Below are positions 26,197-34,709 of a DNA stretch of 64,000 nt, piece by piece. Under the pieces are notes generated by a model. The model was not told where the DNA came from. It did no database searches and was given only the letters and a program-made list of their open reading frames with translations. Every line of letters starts with the position of its first letter. Position 1 is the stretch's first letter. Both the position numbers and the translations under genes were made by a program. The DNA comes from Bacillus sp. CH30_1T. Its GTDB lineage: Bacteria > Bacillota > Bacilli > Bacillales > Bacillaceae_B. The stretch is taken from NCBI RefSeq assembly GCF_008364765.1, contig NZ_VTUY01000006.1, forward strand, positions 303,169-367,168, in the 5' to 3' direction.

Positions 26197-26244
26197 TTAC
26201 ACTTTTTATATTAGATGAGAAGGTTTTCATTGTCAACACTTAAA

Positions 26245-26259
26245 TGATAATGATTTTCA
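26245..26259. promoter_or_regulatory. Fur box, permease side
   Basis: TGATAATGATTTTCA, one mismatch from the 7-1-7 core, and continuing into an overlapping TGATTTTCAAAATCA palindrome. It lies between the divergent genes, nearer the middle. Confidence 0.75.
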
Positions 26260-26378
26260 AAATCATTGACGGTTGTTTCATTCTTCTTTAAAATAGTAAT
26301 GAAAGAAAAAAACGTGAAAATTAATAGATTTTCCTTTCCTGATTGAATTTCAATTAGGGATAGAAAGGTTAACAAATA

Positions 26379-27365
26379 ATGAAAACTCAAAAACAATTTC
26401 TTCTGTTTATTGGAACCATTCTTATTCTCATAGTGTGTATAGGAATCAGCATTGTCTACGGGTATACGGATACGTCGTGGAGAATAACACTTGAAGCGTT
26501 TACCAACCCGGATGGATCGACTGAGCATATCGTGCTCCAGACAATCCGCTTACCGAGGGCGCTTATTGCTGCGACAGTAGGGGCGTCCCTCGCAATTTCA
26601 GGAGTCCTGATGCAAACCTTGACCAAGAATCCGTTAGCATCTCCCGGTATTTTCGGGATTAATGCCGGTGGTGCCTTTATGGTAGTAGTGGCAGTTACGT
26701 TATTTGGTGTAACCAATCTTCAATCCTTTACGTGGCTTGCGTTTCTAGGAGCAGGACTGGCTGCCGTCGGAGTATATGTCATCAGCTCCGTCGGGAATAA
26801 CGGCTTGACTCCCATGAAGCTGACGTTAGCAGGGGCTGCCATAACGGCAATGTTCTCTTCATTTACACAGGGTTTGCTTGTACTGAATGAAGCAGCGTTA
26901 GAGCAGGTTTTGTTCTGGCTTGCAGGATCTGTTCAAGGAAGAAGTCTTGCCATATTAACCGGAGTATTTCCTTATATCGTGGTGGGCTGGATCCTTGCGC
27001 TCATGTTGGCAGGAAAAATGAATATACTTGCCATGGGAGAAGATGTTGCCAAAGGGTTGGGACTTAAAACAGCCCTGATCAAATTTATCGCATTACTTGT
27101 GGTCGTGCTCCTGGCAGGAGGTTCCGTAGCCATTGCAGGACCAATAGGATTTATCGGGATTATCATCCCCCATCTTGCGAGAAAAATCATCGGGGTGGAT
27201 CATCGCTGGTTGATCCCTTACTCAGGATTACTCGGAGCGATTTTACTATTGGCCGCTGACATTGGAGCCCGTTACATCATCATGCCCCAGGAGGTGCCGG
27301 TTGGTGTTATGACAGCCATTATTGGTGCGCCATTCTTCGTGTACGTTGCAAGGAAGGGGTTTTAA
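26379..27365 (+). CDS. yfiZ: Siderophore ABC transporter permease (FecCD), first subunit
   Basis: 328 residues with about nine or ten membrane helices. FecCD marks: IRLPRALIAATVGASLAISGVLMQ, NPLASPGIFGINAGG, GPIGFIGIIIPHLARKIIGVDHR (the ATPase-coupling region) and EVPVGVMTAIIGAPFFVYV. It pairs with the next gene as a heterodimeric pore for ferric siderophore import. It is first of a five-gene plus-strand operon under Fur boxes. The symbol follows the gene-order match with YfiZ and is moderately sure. Confidence 0.85.
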   Translation: MKTQKQFLLFIGTILILIVCIGISIVYGYTDTSWRITLEAFTNPDGSTEHIVLQTIRLPRALIAATVGASLAISGVLMQTLTKNPLASPGIFGINAGGAFMVVVAVTLFGVTNLQSFTWLAFLGAGLAAVGVYVISSVGNNGLTPMKLTLAGAAITAMFSSFTQGLLVLNEAALEQVLFWLAGSVQGRSLAILTGVFPYIVVGWILALMLAGKMNILAMGEDVAKGLGLKTALIKFIALLVVVLLAGGSVAIAGPIGFIGIIIPHLARKIIGVDHRWLIPYSGLLGAILLLAADIGARYIIMPQEVPVGVMTAIIGAPFFVYVARKGF

Positions 27366-27368
27366 CCG

Positions 27369-28424
27369 ATGAATAAGTTTATTGGGAAACGCTGGCTTCA
27401 GGACCGGGTTTCTATGCTCGTTGATATATCTGCAATGAAGAAAATCATGATATTAGGCGTCATCACTTTACTCGTCCTTATTATGAGTACGGGAATAGGT
27501 GACATGAAAATAGCACCCTGGAAGGTCGTAAGCGTCTTCTTTGGAGGCGGAACAAGTTTAGAACAGCTTGTTGTTACATCATTTCGTCTTCCAAGGATTA
27601 TCATTGCCTTGTTAGCCGGGATGGCATTGGCCGTTGCAGGCGGGATTTTGCAAGGAATGATCCGAAACCCGTTGGCGTCCCCGGACATAATCGGGATCAC
27701 CGGAGGGGCGGGTGCGGCGGTCGTCACTTTCCTGACCCTTTTCAGTAATGATGATAATACCTTGATGGTCAGTATAAAATGGATGCCTGTTGCAGCATTT
27801 ATCGGTGCAGCTGTCATTGCCTTTTTAGTCTATTTCTTGGCATGGAGAAAAGGTGTATCCCCAGTCAGGCTCGTATTGATCGGAATCGGGATATCAGCTT
27901 TGACACAAGCATTGACTACATTGCTTATGATCCTCGGCCCTATATATAGAGCGAGTCAAGCTAATATTTGGATTACAGGTACGGTTAACGGATCCGACTG
28001 GCAGGATGTGTGGATTCTGCTTCCCTGGAGCCTGATTTTTATATTGTTGAGCTTTTTTATCACCCGTCAATTGAATATCCAGGAACTTGGGGAAGAAATC
28101 GCTACAAGTGTTGGAGGGAACGTTCAGAGACAACGCTTTTTACTTCTCCTTATGTCAACGGCTTTAGTGGGTGGAGCGGTTGCCTTCGCAGGGGGGATCG
28201 GCTTTGTGGGTCTGATGGCTCCCCATATGGCAAGACGAATGGTAGGATCATCTTTCGGTGCATTACTTCCCGCAGCTGCCTTTATTGGTGGTATTCTCGT
28301 GATGGTGGCAGACCTGATAGGCCGAACGTTATTCCTTCCCTTGGAAGTTCCAGCCGGTGTATTTACCGCAGCGATCGGAGCACCTTATTTTATCTTTTTA
28401 TTATTTAAAACACGAAATTCTTAA
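27369..28424 (+). CDS. yfhA: Siderophore ABC transporter permease (FecCD), second subunit
   Basis: 351 residues, starting 3 bp after the first permease with a coupled start. It carries the same FecCD landmarks: FRLPRIIIALLAGMALAVAGGILQGMIRNPLASPDIIG, GGIGFVGLMAPHMARRMVG and EVPAGVFTAAIGAPYFIFLL, with a longer charged N-terminus. It forms the membrane channel with the preceding subunit and docks the ATPase encoded next. Confidence 0.85.
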   Translation: MNKFIGKRWLQDRVSMLVDISAMKKIMILGVITLLVLIMSTGIGDMKIAPWKVVSVFFGGGTSLEQLVVTSFRLPRIIIALLAGMALAVAGGILQGMIRNPLASPDIIGITGGAGAAVVTFLTLFSNDDNTLMVSIKWMPVAAFIGAAVIAFLVYFLAWRKGVSPVRLVLIGIGISALTQALTTLLMILGPIYRASQANIWITGTVNGSDWQDVWILLPWSLIFILLSFFITRQLNIQELGEEIATSVGGNVQRQRFLLLLMSTALVGGAVAFAGGIGFVGLMAPHMARRMVGSSFGALLPAAAFIGGILVMVADLIGRTLFLPLEVPAGVFTAAIGAPYFIFLLFKTRNS

Positions 28425-28439
28425 AGGAGATGGCCATTA

Positions 28440-29258
28440 ATGAGTGACATTTTACAAACGAAGGATTTAACTCTATCTTACGGGGAACGAACGATCATTG
28501 ATGAACTGAATATTGACATTCCAAAAGGGGAGATTTCTGTCTTCATCGGCGGAAATGGATGCGGTAAATCCACTCTACTTCGTTCCATTGCCAGATTACT
28601 TAAGCCGAAACAAGGTTCGGTTCTGTTGGATGGGGAAGCAATCTCTCGTTTATCAACGAAAGAAGTCGCTCGTAAAATGGCCATTCTTCCTCAATCGCCA
28701 ACGGCACCAGAGGGATTGACCGTCCTGCAGCTGGTAAAGCAAGGTCGGTATCCTCACCAAACATGGCTCAAGCAGTGGTCCCATAAGGATGAAGAAATTG
28801 TCCAGGATGCACTGAAGGCAACGAAGATGGAGGAGCTGCAGCACAGGAAAGTGGATGAACTTTCAGGGGGGCAGAGGCAGCGTGCATGGATTGCGCTGAC
28901 TCTAGCACAAGACACCGGCATCATCCTGTTGGATGAACCCACTACTTACTTGGATATGACCCATCAAATTGAGATTCTCGATTTGTTATTTGAACTAAAT
29001 GAGAAAGAAAAGCGAACCATCGTCATGGTCCTTCACGACCTTAATTTAGCTTGTCGCTATGCCCATAATATTGTCGCCATCCGTGATAAGCAAATTTATG
29101 CCCAAGGGAAGCCTGAAGATGTGATTAGCTGTGAACTCGTGAAGAATGTATTTGACATGGATTGTCAGGTGTCCCGAGATCCTTTGTTTGGAACCCCGTT
29201 ATGCATCCCATTTGGTAAAGGTCGTTGCATTCTGAATGCTGTGGGTGAGACGGGATGA
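28440..29258 (+). CDS. yusV: Siderophore ABC transporter ATPase
   Basis: 272 residues. Walker A GGNGCGKST 37-45, Q-loop ILPQSP (82-87), signature LSGGQ 141-145, Walker B ILLDEPTTYLD (162-172) and switch histidine in VMVLHDLNLA. The C-terminus FGTPLCIPFGKGR resembles what I recall of B. subtilis YusV, the shared ATPase of several siderophore systems. It powers the two permeases encoded upstream. AAAGGAGATGG precedes the ATG, and the stop overlaps the next start by 4 bp. Confidence 0.9.
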   Translation: MSDILQTKDLTLSYGERTIIDELNIDIPKGEISVFIGGNGCGKSTLLRSIARLLKPKQGSVLLDGEAISRLSTKEVARKMAILPQSPTAPEGLTVLQLVKQGRYPHQTWLKQWSHKDEEIVQDALKATKMEELQHRKVDELSGGQRQRAWIALTLAQDTGIILLDEPTTYLDMTHQIEILDLLFELNEKEKRTIVMVLHDLNLACRYAHNIVAIRDKQIYAQGKPEDVISCELVKNVFDMDCQVSRDPLFGTPLCIPFGKGRCILNAVGETG

Positions 29259-30013
29259 ATGACCTCACTCGGGGGCAGTGGGACACTCTCAAGAAATATC
29301 GTTTTCATAGAGAGTGGGATCCTGCTTTTGAAGGGGAAGGGGCAAGCTCTTTCTTAGGGGAGAGTAATATGAAAGCCTATCTAACCGACAGGCTTTCGGC
29401 AATCGGGACAGATGATCCTAAGGTAGCAGCGTCCTTATTCATGAAACGCTATGCTTTCATAGCAGCAATGGGATTAATGGCGATGACGTATTGGAATAAG
29501 AAATTAAACCTCAAGCCTGAGAACCTGACCCTGGTGGATGGGGACAAGAATGGATTATGGATGCCTCAGTTTTATTTGAAAGATGCAATCGTTACTGAAT
29601 TCACTTCCACCAGGGAGAAAGAGGAATTTATTCAGTCGATCTTTCGATATCATCTTAATGGAGTGATACAGTCGTTAAAGAAAGCGACAAAGCTGTCAAA
29701 CCTAATTCTTTGGGAAAATATCGCTGTCTATGTTTTCTGGATTTTCGAGAATGAAGATGTTCTTTTAAACGAAGGAATGAGAGAGCATCGCAACGAACAA
29801 TTCCGCCAGCTGCTGTCTGATGAAAACAGCCAATGGTTCGGACAGTATCATAAAAATCCATTGGCACGTTACTATACTGGAAAAGTAAATGTAGAAGCTG
29901 TGACGGAAAAGGTTCGTGTTCGTAAAACCTGTTGCTTCTCCTATAGAATACAAAATGGGGAGCAGTATCGTTGTAAAACATGTCCGCAATCCTGTCGAGT
30001 GAAAAGGACATAG
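29255..30013 (+). CDS. FhuF-like ferric-siderophore reductase
   Basis: 252 residues. The C-terminus carries C226, C227, C240 and C243 (CC-x12-C-x2-C, plus C247), the arrangement of the FhuF-type 2Fe-2S reductase, whose cysteine spacing is CC-x10-C-x2-C in E. coli as I recall it. The N-terminal two thirds resemble the siderophore-reductase/IucA-like fold of that family, with RYAFIAAMGLMAMTYWNKKL. It would reduce imported Fe(III)-siderophore in the cytosol to free Fe(II). Its overlap with the ATPase gene and Fur control fit this exactly. Confidence 0.8.
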   Translation: MNDLTRGQWDTLKKYRFHREWDPAFEGEGASSFLGESNMKAYLTDRLSAIGTDDPKVAASLFMKRYAFIAAMGLMAMTYWNKKLNLKPENLTLVDGDKNGLWMPQFYLKDAIVTEFTSTREKEEFIQSIFRYHLNGVIQSLKKATKLSNLILWENIAVYVFWIFENEDVLLNEGMREHRNEQFRQLLSDENSQWFGQYHKNPLARYYTGKVNVEAVTEKVRVRKTCCFSYRIQNGEQYRCKTCPQSCRVKRT

Positions 30014-30035
30014 CTCTCACAAGGAGGTTATGATA

Positions 30036-30299
30036 TTGAAAGAATTTCCCGAACAGTTTGATGCATTGGTAGAAAAGTACACTGAGCTTTTAGTAGGTGA
30101 TACCGATTCGGATAAGAAAGAAATGGTCACCCAATACGCTCTCTACTCCTTCATCGCGAAAAACATGCCTGCACTCGTGAAACACTGGAATTCTTTATAC
30201 CCTGAAGGTAAGGATGAGATGAAGCGGATCGTCAGAGAGATAAAAGAAATGAATGAAGCCCATCGTGCCGAAATGAATGGGAAAAAGAAGGAAGAATAA
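30036..30299 (+). CDS. yusU: YusU family protein (DUF2573)
   Basis: 87 residues from TTG 30036, eight bases after GGAGG; ATG 30030 is only two bases from that site. All-helical, soluble: EFPEQFDALVEKYTELLVG, ALYSFIAKNMPALVKHWN, EIKEMNEAHRAEM. It matches the small YusU protein that I recall next to yusV in B. subtilis. Function unknown; the position at the end of a Fur-controlled operon suggests an iron link. Confidence 0.75.
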   Translation: MKEFPEQFDALVEKYTELLVGDTDSDKKEMVTQYALYSFIAKNMPALVKHWNSLYPEGKDEMKRIVREIKEMNEAHRAEMNGKKKEE

Positions 30300-30314
30300 G
30301 TGGTTTTTATCAGG

Positions 30315-30346
30315 AAAGTGCCCTTTTTTGTTTGAAAGGGTACTTT
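30315..30346 (+). terminator. Terminator of the siderophore operon
   Basis: Stem AAAGTGCCCTTT (30315-30326) with AAAGGGTACTTT (30335-30346), one G-T pair, then T's. Confidence 0.8.
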
Positions 30347-30454
30347 TTTATTTGAATTTGTCCGGGATGTCGATTTACACGAATTCAATGGATTGATGAC
30401 TCGATTATTGACATTTGGATACCAGGCACACCCCACGCGCACTTCCCAACAAAA

Positions 30455-30476
30455 AAGGCAGACCAGAGTCTGCCTT
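30455..30476 (-). terminator. Terminator of the coat-protein genes
   Basis: 9-bp stem AAGGCAGAC (30455-30463) with GTCTGCCTT (30468-30476), T run on the minus strand. Confidence 0.8.
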
Positions 30477-30482
30477 CTGACA

Positions 30483-30830
30483 TTATTGAACCTGACCGCC
30501 ATACCCATAAGGAAATTGAGAAGAATACTGCTGGTGCTGCTGATAGGATTGCTGAATCTTTTGACTGTCGGCTGCTTCAAGCTTGTACCAGCCTTTGCGG
30601 AACATTTCATTGTATAGCTCACGTTGAGCATTTTGTGTTTCGTTAAAAATCGTCAGCAGATCTTGATAAAGCGCTTGATGACTCGCTTCGTTCAGAGCTG
30701 TACAGTAAGAAGCGGTCATGTATTTTTCGTGAGACAGCACATCCGTTATAAAGTCTCGATCATTCATCTGTGGCGTTTCCGGTACTTGTGTTTGCGGGTT
30801 TTGGATTTTTTGCTGATTCTGTTGATTCAT
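30483..30830 (-). CDS. CotF-family spore coat protein
   Basis: 115 residues. A Gln/Pro/Asn-rich N-terminus is followed by a helical CotF-type domain (MNDRDFITDVLSHEKYMTASYCTALNEASHQALYQDLLTIFNETQNAQRELYNEMFRKGWYKLEA) and a Gln/Tyr-rich tail. CotF-like proteins are components of the spore coat made in the mother cell. It is second of two coat genes, 16 bp after the first, in the place where B. subtilis has the CotF-like yusN next to fadM. Confidence 0.85.
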   Translation of the reverse strand: MNQQNQQKIQNPQTQVPETPQMNDRDFITDVLSHEKYMTASYCTALNEASHQALYQDLLTIFNETQNAQRELYNEMFRKGWYKLEAADSQKIQQSYQQHQQYSSQFPYGYGGQVQ

Positions 30831-30846
30831 GTAAGGGGACTCCTTT

Positions 30847-31110
30847 CTACATCATGTTTTGGTTTTGATTAGTCGTATTCAAATGTGCCAGTAGTTGTTG
30901 GTAGTGACGTTGATGCATCTGTCCGCATTTATCCAACTCAGCTTTAATCTCAGTATCCTGACAATGAGCTGCTGCAAAATGGCACTTCTTCATGGCATTA
31001 AGATTCCATGCAAGCATGTCATTTAAATATAAAGAATCTTTTGTTGTAAGCAATTGCGGTGGTTCCGTATAGGCTTGCTGTTGGCTTCCTTGTTGAGGTT
31101 GTTGTTGCAT
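30847..31110 (-). CDS. Small CotF-like spore coat protein
   Basis: 87 residues with Gln-rich ends and a helical core, PPQLLTTKDSLYLNDMLAWNLNAMKKCHFAAAHCQDTEIKAELDKCGQMHQRHYQQLLAHL. It shares the CotF-type two-helix layout but is shorter than its neighbour. Three cysteines could cross-link in the coat. AAAGGAGGAAAAG lies upstream of the ATG. First gene of the pair. Confidence 0.78.
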   Translation of the reverse strand: MQQQPQQGSQQQAYTEPPQLLTTKDSLYLNDMLAWNLNAMKKCHFAAAHCQDTEIKAELDKCGQMHQRHYQQLLAHLNTTNQNQNMM

Positions 31111-31352
31111 ATTCTTTTCCTCCTTTTCAATCTTTTAATATCCTTTCATTTGTATGATCGATAGGTAATATTACCCTGTATACGACCCCTTAAGAAAGTT
31201 TTATAATCATAGGGCAAAGGTTATTTTTCCTAATGCTCAACATGATTATTCACGTATTTACAAATTCCGATAATATTCTACTAAGAAAGTATTGAAAGTA
31301 TATTCAAAACGTTTAAAAGGTGATAAAATGTTGGTAAGTATATAGTAGTATG

Positions 31353-31389
31353 AACGTTTTCTTTTTTAGTAATAAAGAAAACGTTTTCA
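31353..31389 (+). promoter_or_regulatory. Palindromic operator upstream of proline dehydrogenase, cre-like
   Basis: AACGTTTTCTTT (31353-31364) and its perfect complement AAAGAAAACGTT (31374-31385) form a 12-bp inverted repeat. The right arm plus TTTCAT reads AGAAAACGTTTTCA, one base from the CcpA cre consensus. Carbon catabolite repression of the gene is plausible but unproven. Confidence 0.5.
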
Positions 31390-31426
31390 TAGTATGATAT
31401 ATATGTTTTTTCAGGGGGTAAGCAAC

Positions 31427-32344
31427 ATGGAGCAAGCAATGCGTAATTTCTTTTTATTCCTTTCAAAAAATAAGCCGATGACGAAGCTGGCTAAGAAATA
31501 TGGCCTGCGTTTTGGAGCCGGCCGATTCGTTGCAGGATCTTCCATTCTGCAGGCAGTTGAGGTTATTCGTGACCTGAATAGTCAGAATCTTGTTGTAACG
31601 ATTGACTATTTAGGTGAGTTTGTGGACAATGAGCGTGAAGCAAACGAAATGGCTCTTGAATGTGTAGAGGCTGTTCGTGCGATCGGGAGAGAAAACCTAA
31701 AATCTCAATTATCCCTGAAGATGACATCGATGGGGTTGGATATTTCCGAAGAGGTTGTCATGAAGAATATGAGGTTGATTCTTGATGAAGCAACCAGACA
31801 AAATGTATTTGTGACCATTGATATGGAAGACTATTCCCGCTGTGGAAAAACCATTGACATCTTCAAGCGCTTAAAGTCAGAGTATGATAATATCGGCACG
31901 GTAATACAAGCCTATTTATATAGAACAGAAAAGGATATGGATGATCTGAATGCGTATTCCCCCAATCTGCGTCTAGTAAAAGGGGCCTATAAAGAATCAC
32001 CTGAAGTTGCGTTTCCCGAGAAGAAGGATGTAGACGATAATTTCAAAAAAATTATTAAAACTCATCTGTTGAACGGCAATTATACGGCTATTGCCACTCA
32101 CGATGATGAGATGATCGATTATACGAAGAGACTCGTGGAAGAGTACAACATCCCGCGTGATCAATTCGAGTTTCAAATGCTTTTTGGCATTCGTGTAGAG
32201 CGTCAGCATGAACTGGTCAAAGAAGGCTATAAAATGCGTGTATACGTTCCATACGGTACGGATTGGTACGGATACTTCATGAGAAGACTGGCTGAAAGAC
32301 CGGCAAATGTCGCCTTTGTTCTAAAAGGGGTCATGAAGAAATAA
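31427..32344 (+). CDS. fadM: Proline dehydrogenase (FAD), FadM/PutB type
   Basis: 305 residues from ATG 31427 (GGGGG eight bases upstream; the longer frame to 31394 has no ribosome site). TIM-barrel PRODH motifs: RFGAGRFVAG near the N-terminus, DMEDYSR, GTVIQAYLYRT, RLVKGAYKES, ATHDDEM, FEFQMLFGIR and YVPYGTDWYGYFMRRLAERPAN. It oxidises proline to pyrroline-5-carboxylate with FAD. The second enzyme of the pathway is not in the window. The yus-like gene order around it supports the FadM (YusM) orthologue; PutB is the alternative. Confidence 0.88.
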   Translation: MEQAMRNFFLFLSKNKPMTKLAKKYGLRFGAGRFVAGSSILQAVEVIRDLNSQNLVVTIDYLGEFVDNEREANEMALECVEAVRAIGRENLKSQLSLKMTSMGLDISEEVVMKNMRLILDEATRQNVFVTIDMEDYSRCGKTIDIFKRLKSEYDNIGTVIQAYLYRTEKDMDDLNAYSPNLRLVKGAYKESPEVAFPEKKDVDDNFKKIIKTHLLNGNYTAIATHDDEMIDYTKRLVEEYNIPRDQFEFQMLFGIRVERQHELVKEGYKMRVYVPYGTDWYGYFMRRLAERPANVAFVLKGVMKK

Positions 32345-32429
32345 TAATAGTAGATAGTATAAAGACTCTATGGATGTTCATGGAGTCTTATTTGTTTATT
32401 CGTAATCATGGGAAGGAGGTTAGGGAACA

Positions 32430-32945
32430 ATGAAAATCGTCCCGTTTCGAGTGGAAGGAAAGTATTTCAAGAAAATGATCAAGCTTTATTGCCAACTCTT
32501 TGTGGTGGATCCTGCCGGCATGGAACAACAGTTTAAACGTCATTATACGTACCCGCGTTTTGAAGGGTATCTCGCTATTGTGGGTGATGAAGTTGCAGGA
32601 TACGTATATGGATATTCCTCTGAAAAAGGGCAATATTACCACGAACTCTTGTCCCGTCATTTACACCGGAATCGTGAGTGGATGGAGAATTGCATGGAGC
32701 TGGTCGAACTTGGTGTTCATCCCGAGTACAGAGGAAAAGGTATTGCTAAACGACTGATGGGAATATTATTGCAGAATAGAAGAGAGGAAAGAGCACTTCT
32801 TACGACCCGCAAGGATAATCAATCAGCCATTGACTTTTATCATTCTCAAGACTGGAAAACCCTTCGTGATGGATTCTTTCCAAATGTCCCACATGAATAT
32901 ATCATCATGGGTAAAACTTTAAGCAGAAAAGACAGGAGTCGTTGA
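32430..32945 (+). CDS. GNAT-family N-acetyltransferase
   Basis: 171 residues. The GNAT fold shows VELGVHPEYRGKGIAKRLM, with the acetyl-CoA-binding R/Q-x-x-G-x-G/A loop (EYRGKGIA), and DNQSAIDFYHSQDWKTL in the last third. GGAAGGAGG lies upstream of the ATG. The acceptor substrate is unknown. It follows the proline dehydrogenase gene after a weak hairpin and may be co-transcribed. Confidence 0.82.
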   Translation: MKIVPFRVEGKYFKKMIKLYCQLFVVDPAGMEQQFKRHYTYPRFEGYLAIVGDEVAGYVYGYSSEKGQYYHELLSRHLHRNREWMENCMELVELGVHPEYRGKGIAKRLMGILLQNRREERALLTTRKDNQSAIDFYHSQDWKTLRDGFFPNVPHEYIIMGKTLSRKDRSR

Positions 32946-33109
32946 TTTCCACTCAACTTCTGAACAGTTATGAAGGAAATGGAGTTCATCCCGCTTATAT
33001 TTTCAGAATTTAGATAAGTATGGTTACGGGCAAGGCTTTTTTATTGTTACGTTATTCACAATATTATATAATAAAAGAGAATAATCTTCATGAAATAAGA
33101 GGCGATAAA

Positions 33110-34573
33110 ATGGAAATTACCATTGATAACTTGACTTTACTGCTTGGCCTCTTGCTTTTAGTCGGTGTTGTAACCGCTAAGTTCTCCACTCGATTAGGCG
33201 TTCCCTCCCTTATTTTATTTATCATCGTAGGTATGGTACTAAATACATATTTCTTCTTCGATAATGCTCCAATGACACAATTCATCGGAACACTTGCTTT
33301 AATCATCATCCTGTTTGAAGGTGGACTTCAGACGAAATGGAGCAATGTGAAAAGTGTCTATAAACCTTCATTATCACTGGCAACCATTGGAGTCATTGTG
33401 ACTACAATTTCGATTGGGGTGGCAGCAAAATTCATCCTCGATGTAAGCTGGCTGGAAGGGATGTTATTCGGGGCAATCGTTGGTTCAACGGACGCTGCAG
33501 CGGTTTTCTCCGTTTTAGGGAACAAAAACATCAAACCGAAAATCTCTTCTACACTGGAAGCAGAATCAGGCAGTAATGACCCGATGGCAATCTTTTTGAC
33601 GGTAGCTTTTTTGCAATTGATCCAATTTCCCGGATTAAATCCTGCTACCTTGATTTTAAGCTTTTTTTGGCAAATGGGTATGGGGCTGGTACTTGGACTG
33701 GCGCTGGGATGGGCATCTGTATGGATCATCAATCGGATTAATCTTGATTCCTCCGGTCTGTATCCGGTTCTGTCCATTTCACTGGCTATCTTCACATACG
33801 CATTTACGAGCATACTTGAAGCGAGCGGACTATTAGCTGTCTATATCATGGCCATCGTAGTCGGAAATCAGGAATTGACCTACCGACATTCGATTGTCCG
33901 CTTTAATGAAGGATTTGCCTGGATGATGCAAATCGTCATGTTTATCCTGCTGGGTTTATTGGTTTTCCCTCAGCATTTGCCAAGCATTGCGTGGCAAGGA
34001 ATTGTCCTCTCGATTCTATTGATTGTAGTAGCGAGACCACTGGGAGTGTATTTAAGCCTTGCCCTGGCAAAGAGCTTCTCGGTAAAAGAAAAATTCTTCA
34101 TTTCATGGGCAGGTTTGAAAGGTGCGGTACCAATCGTATTGGCAACGTATCCAATGGTGGCCAATATTGAAAACAATGAAGTCATCTTCAACGTTGTGTT
34201 TTTCGTTGTTCTTCTATCCGCTCTGATCCAAGGAACGACCATTTCACCTTTAGCCAACTACCTTAAGCTTGCCGGAGAGGAAAGGCCTCCTATCTCTCAC
34301 AGCATAGAACTCGTTTCAATCGGAAAGACAAACAATGAAATGCTTGAAATTCTCATTAACGACGATGCCTATATTACAAACAGGGCGATTAAGGATATCA
34401 ATCTCCCTGAGAAAACCTTGATTTCAGCTGTTATCCGAAACAATGAACTTATCACTCCAATGGGAGACACCGTTATCAAAGCAAACGATACACTTTATGT
34501 GCTTGCAAATAAGAGTCAGAGAAAGCGTATCAATGAGCTTTTGAATTCTAAAGGGGGATTAAGTTCCACATAG
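33110..34573 (+). CDS. K+/H+ (Na+/H+) antiporter, NhaP2/CPA1 type with RCK_C domain
   Basis: 487 residues from ATG 33110 (AGAGGCGAT upstream). About twelve membrane helices, with FEGGLQTKW, GSTDAAAVFSVLG and ESGSNDPMAIFLT (the CPA1 ion-binding aspartates), and a cytosolic C-terminal TrkA-C/RCK domain (about 400-480) with ELVSIGKTNNEMLEIL and DTLYVLANKSQ. It exchanges K+ or Na+ for H+ in pH and salt homeostasis; the regulatory domain binds nucleotide or cation. Confidence 0.88.
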   Translation: MEITIDNLTLLLGLLLLVGVVTAKFSTRLGVPSLILFIIVGMVLNTYFFFDNAPMTQFIGTLALIIILFEGGLQTKWSNVKSVYKPSLSLATIGVIVTTISIGVAAKFILDVSWLEGMLFGAIVGSTDAAAVFSVLGNKNIKPKISSTLEAESGSNDPMAIFLTVAFLQLIQFPGLNPATLILSFFWQMGMGLVLGLALGWASVWIINRINLDSSGLYPVLSISLAIFTYAFTSILEASGLLAVYIMAIVVGNQELTYRHSIVRFNEGFAWMMQIVMFILLGLLVFPQHLPSIAWQGIVLSILLIVVARPLGVYLSLALAKSFSVKEKFFISWAGLKGAVPIVLATYPMVANIENNEVIFNVVFFVVLLSALIQGTTISPLANYLKLAGEERPPISHSIELVSIGKTNNEMLEILINDDAYITNRAIKDINLPEKTLISAVIRNNELITPMGDTVIKANDTLYVLANKSQRKRINELLNSKGGLSST

Positions 34574-34667
34574 ACAGAACTATTACCTGTTCTCTCTTCA
34601 GATGCGGAGCCGACACGAGCCCACTCATCCAAGATGATTAACAACCTTTCAATAAGTCACTAAATAA

Positions 34668-34701
34668 AAAACGCAATCTTCCACTTGGAAGATTGCGTTT
34701 T
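34668..34701. terminator. Bidirectional terminator
   Basis: 16-bp perfect stem AAAACGCAATCTTCCA (34668-34683) with TGGAAGATTGCGTTTT (34686-34701) between convergent genes. Confidence 0.85.
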
Positions 34702-34709
34702 GTTATTGA

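Noticed and set aside
26211..26528. Minus-strand frame over the Fur boxes
   Set aside because: It covers the divergent promoter and the start of the permease gene; composition not protein-like.
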